Shown here piece after piece: positions 46,770 through 48,135 of a DNA stretch of 48,135 nt. The DNA is from a virus, in the IMG/VR virus record IMGVR_UViG_3300013137_000003, positions 1-48,135 of that record; one strand, given 5' to 3'. Both the position numbers and the translations under genes were made by a program. Each line of letters begins with the position of its first letter. The first letter of the stretch is position 1. The notes under the pieces are model-generated. The model made no database searches, was not told where the DNA came from, and saw only the letters and a list, made by a program, of their open reading frames with translations.

Positions 46770-48135
46770 ATGTTATTTTCAACATTAGTTGATTATAGTC
46801 CTGGTCCATACTATTTCTCTGGGATAGTCTTCGGTGGAAAGATTTACGCAGGTACTCATGGTATAGCTGCAATAACAAGCTATCCGCCAGAGAATACACA
46901 GATACCTCTAGGTGAAACTGCATTTGAGTTCTGCAGTCATGGTGGAGAGCTGTATACCAATGTAGAGACAGGTGGAGATGTCTATAAATTAGTCGCTGGA
47001 ACTTGGACGTATGTAGGGACTGCTCCTGTTGGATGGGCTCATTCTTTAGGAATGGTGTCTTTCGGCAGCTATATGTATATGGTAGTTGGAGAGTTCTCTG
47101 GAGTATATCCTGTTCGAAACGGCTTGGTTAGATCAACAGATGGAGTTACCTGGACTGAGGTCTTCACAACTGACACTTTATGTTTCAGGGTTTTCACCTA
47201 TGGTGGAAAGTTATACTACGCTGGGACTTTAGCTGTTCCTGATTATAGGCTTGGAAACTGGGCTATCGGTTATGAGTCGACTGATGGAGTTAATTTCGTT
47301 GCTTCTCCTATGCTAAACCTCGGTGTGTTTTCACAGTTCATGGGTGAGTACATAGATTCAGTTACGGGCTATCTGTGGTTTGGCACTGGATCATGGTATG
47401 CAGCTGAAAATGGTCCTGCAAGATTGTGGTATTCACCTGATGGAATTAATAAGTATCAAGCAATTGAAGATCCTAACGTTAGAAGATTCAGTTCCATAGT
47501 CAGAATTGGTGGCACTTTGTATGCCATAGCTGATAATGGCTATGAAGCGTATAGTGGTTATTCAAGGATGTATATAAGTACCAACAATGGAGTTAGTTGG
47601 TCTTATGAAGGTGATTATAGCAACATGCCTTGTGCCACAAAGTTATTAAACTACGGTGGCTATCTCATAATGGTAGGCGGATTGTCAGGAACTTATGGCA
47701 GGATCTTAATTAGCGGTTTGTTAGCCACTACCCCACCTCCAACTACTACATTAACAACAGAGGTTCCGACAACAGGGCCACCAACTACTGCAGCACCACC
47801 TGAACATTATGTTGAAATAAAGGAATATGAAGAATTCTTTCCACCTGTACCTTCTAATGAAGGAACTATTGTGCAGAGTACTAACTTAGGTACATATGTA
47901 CAAAACCATTGGGACCTTCCGCCTAAATTTATAGCTGTTGGCACTGATGGTTACTTAGATATATACCAAAACTGGCACCGTGCTTTCAAAGACTTTCCAA
48001 TTAGTAAATTAGGTGGAAAGGTTATAGTTTCAGCATCTCTTAACTATTACCTTAATCAAGTTTACCAAGGTGATTATATAACTGCATATCCAGGTGCCTT
48101 AAATGTAAGTTTACATCGTGTATCTGATTATGGCA
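46770..48135 (+). CDS. Large tail/nozzle-like virion protein, N-terminal part (continues at 1)
   Basis: ATG at 46770 with AGGGG upstream. The frame runs to the window end and on, through the 123-base overlap, to 2648. The first 310 residues look like beta-propeller blades ('GGKIYAGTHG', 'RSTDGVTWTEV', 'YESTDGVNF', 'ISTNNGVSWSYEG'), as in BNR/sialidase-like repeats. A Thr/Pro linker follows ('TTTLTTEVPTTGPPTT'), then a beta domain ('RVSDYGTLDVTDYD'). The propeller could bind glycans or form the tail hub. Confidence 0.78.
   Translation, partial: MLFSTLVDYSPGPYYFSGIVFGGKIYAGTHGIAAITSYPPENTQIPLGETAFEFCSHGGELYTNVETGGDVYKLVAGTWTYVGTAPVGWAHSLGMVSFGSYMYMVVGEFSGVYPVRNGLVRSTDGVTWTEVFTTDTLCFRVFTYGGKLYYAGTLAVPDYRLGNWAIGYESTDGVNFVASPMLNLGVFSQFMGEYIDSVTGYLWFGTGSWYAAENGPARLWYSPDGINKYQAIEDPNVRRFSSIVRIGGTLYAIADNGYEAYSGYSRMYISTNNGVSWSYEGDYSNMPCATKLLNYGGYLIMVGGLSGTYGRILISGLLATTPPPTTTLTTEVPTTGPPTTAAPPEHYVEIKEYEEFFPPVPSNEGTIVQSTNLGTYVQNHWDLPPKFIAVGTDGYLDIYQNWHRAFKDFPISKLGGKVIVSASLNYYLNQVYQGDYITAYPGALNVSLHRVSDYG
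48013..48135. repeat. Terminal direct repeat, right copy
   Basis: Identical to bases 1-123; marks the circular joint. The unique genome length is therefore 48,012 bases. Confidence 0.95.

Overview
The window is a complete, circularly closed genome of a short-tailed (podovirus-like) double-stranded DNA phage. The first 123 bases are repeated exactly as the last 123. Joining the ends (48,012 unique bases) restores one uninterrupted 1,296-codon virion gene cut by the window edges, so the terminal repeat looks like assembly overlap rather than a packaged end. The DNA is AT-rich (about 40% G+C by eye). Promoters are sigma-70-like, ribosome sites are GGAGG-like, and the small M15-type endolysin fits a Gram-negative-type host. 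The host itself cannot be named. No integrase, tRNA or CRISPR array was seen.

Layout: two opposed transcription blocks leave a control region at about 29.6-31.1 kb and converge at 12.55-12.60 kb. The leftward (- strand, presumably early) block, 30.5 down to 12.55 kb, holds many small proteins and a replication, recombination and nucleotide set. The set includes an ATP-dependent DNA ligase, a HIRAN protein, a Cas4/RecB-like nuclease, a Sak4-like ATPase with its partner, a free TSCPD domain, a dCMP deaminase, a UDP-sulfoquinovose synthase-like enzyme and a ParB-like/DNA methyltransferase fusion. It ends with a DNA polymerase I carrying an N-terminal uracil-glycosylase-like domain and a DUF3987-like helicase. 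The rightward (+ strand, late) block starts at 31.09 kb with a probable small terminase. It continues with a lysis region, an epimerase / methyltransferase / glycosyltransferase cassette, large terminase, fibre-like proteins, portal, scaffold, major capsid and tail proteins. It then runs through the window joint into the tail protein and the DNA-ejection proteins, ending in a 2,461-residue polyvalent ejection protein.

The most striking signal is a dispersed 25-bp palindrome with half-site AGWTYRTYCAAA, found 16 times around the whole genome. It is almost always at gene ends or in gaps between genes, and is densest near the control region. Several copies sit exactly between a TAG stop codon and the next ribosome site, and the AG of the stop is the first two bases of the repeat. 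Four of the five copies inside coding sequence use the same reading frame. The two arms vary independently, which fits a DNA-level operator for a dimeric protein better than an RNA hairpin. This resembles the stoperator networks of some temperate phages, but the sequence is not one I recognise. Candidate binders encoded here are the ParB-like fusion, two small possibly ribbon-helix-helix proteins and the helix-turn-helix protein at 31.09 kb.

A second theme is surface chemistry. At least six late proteins carry Thr/Pro-rich mucin-like linkers, and the phage encodes a family 2 glycosyltransferase, a sugar epimerase and a sulfosugar synthase-like enzyme. Virion glycosylation is a reasonable inference, but nothing in the sequence proves it.
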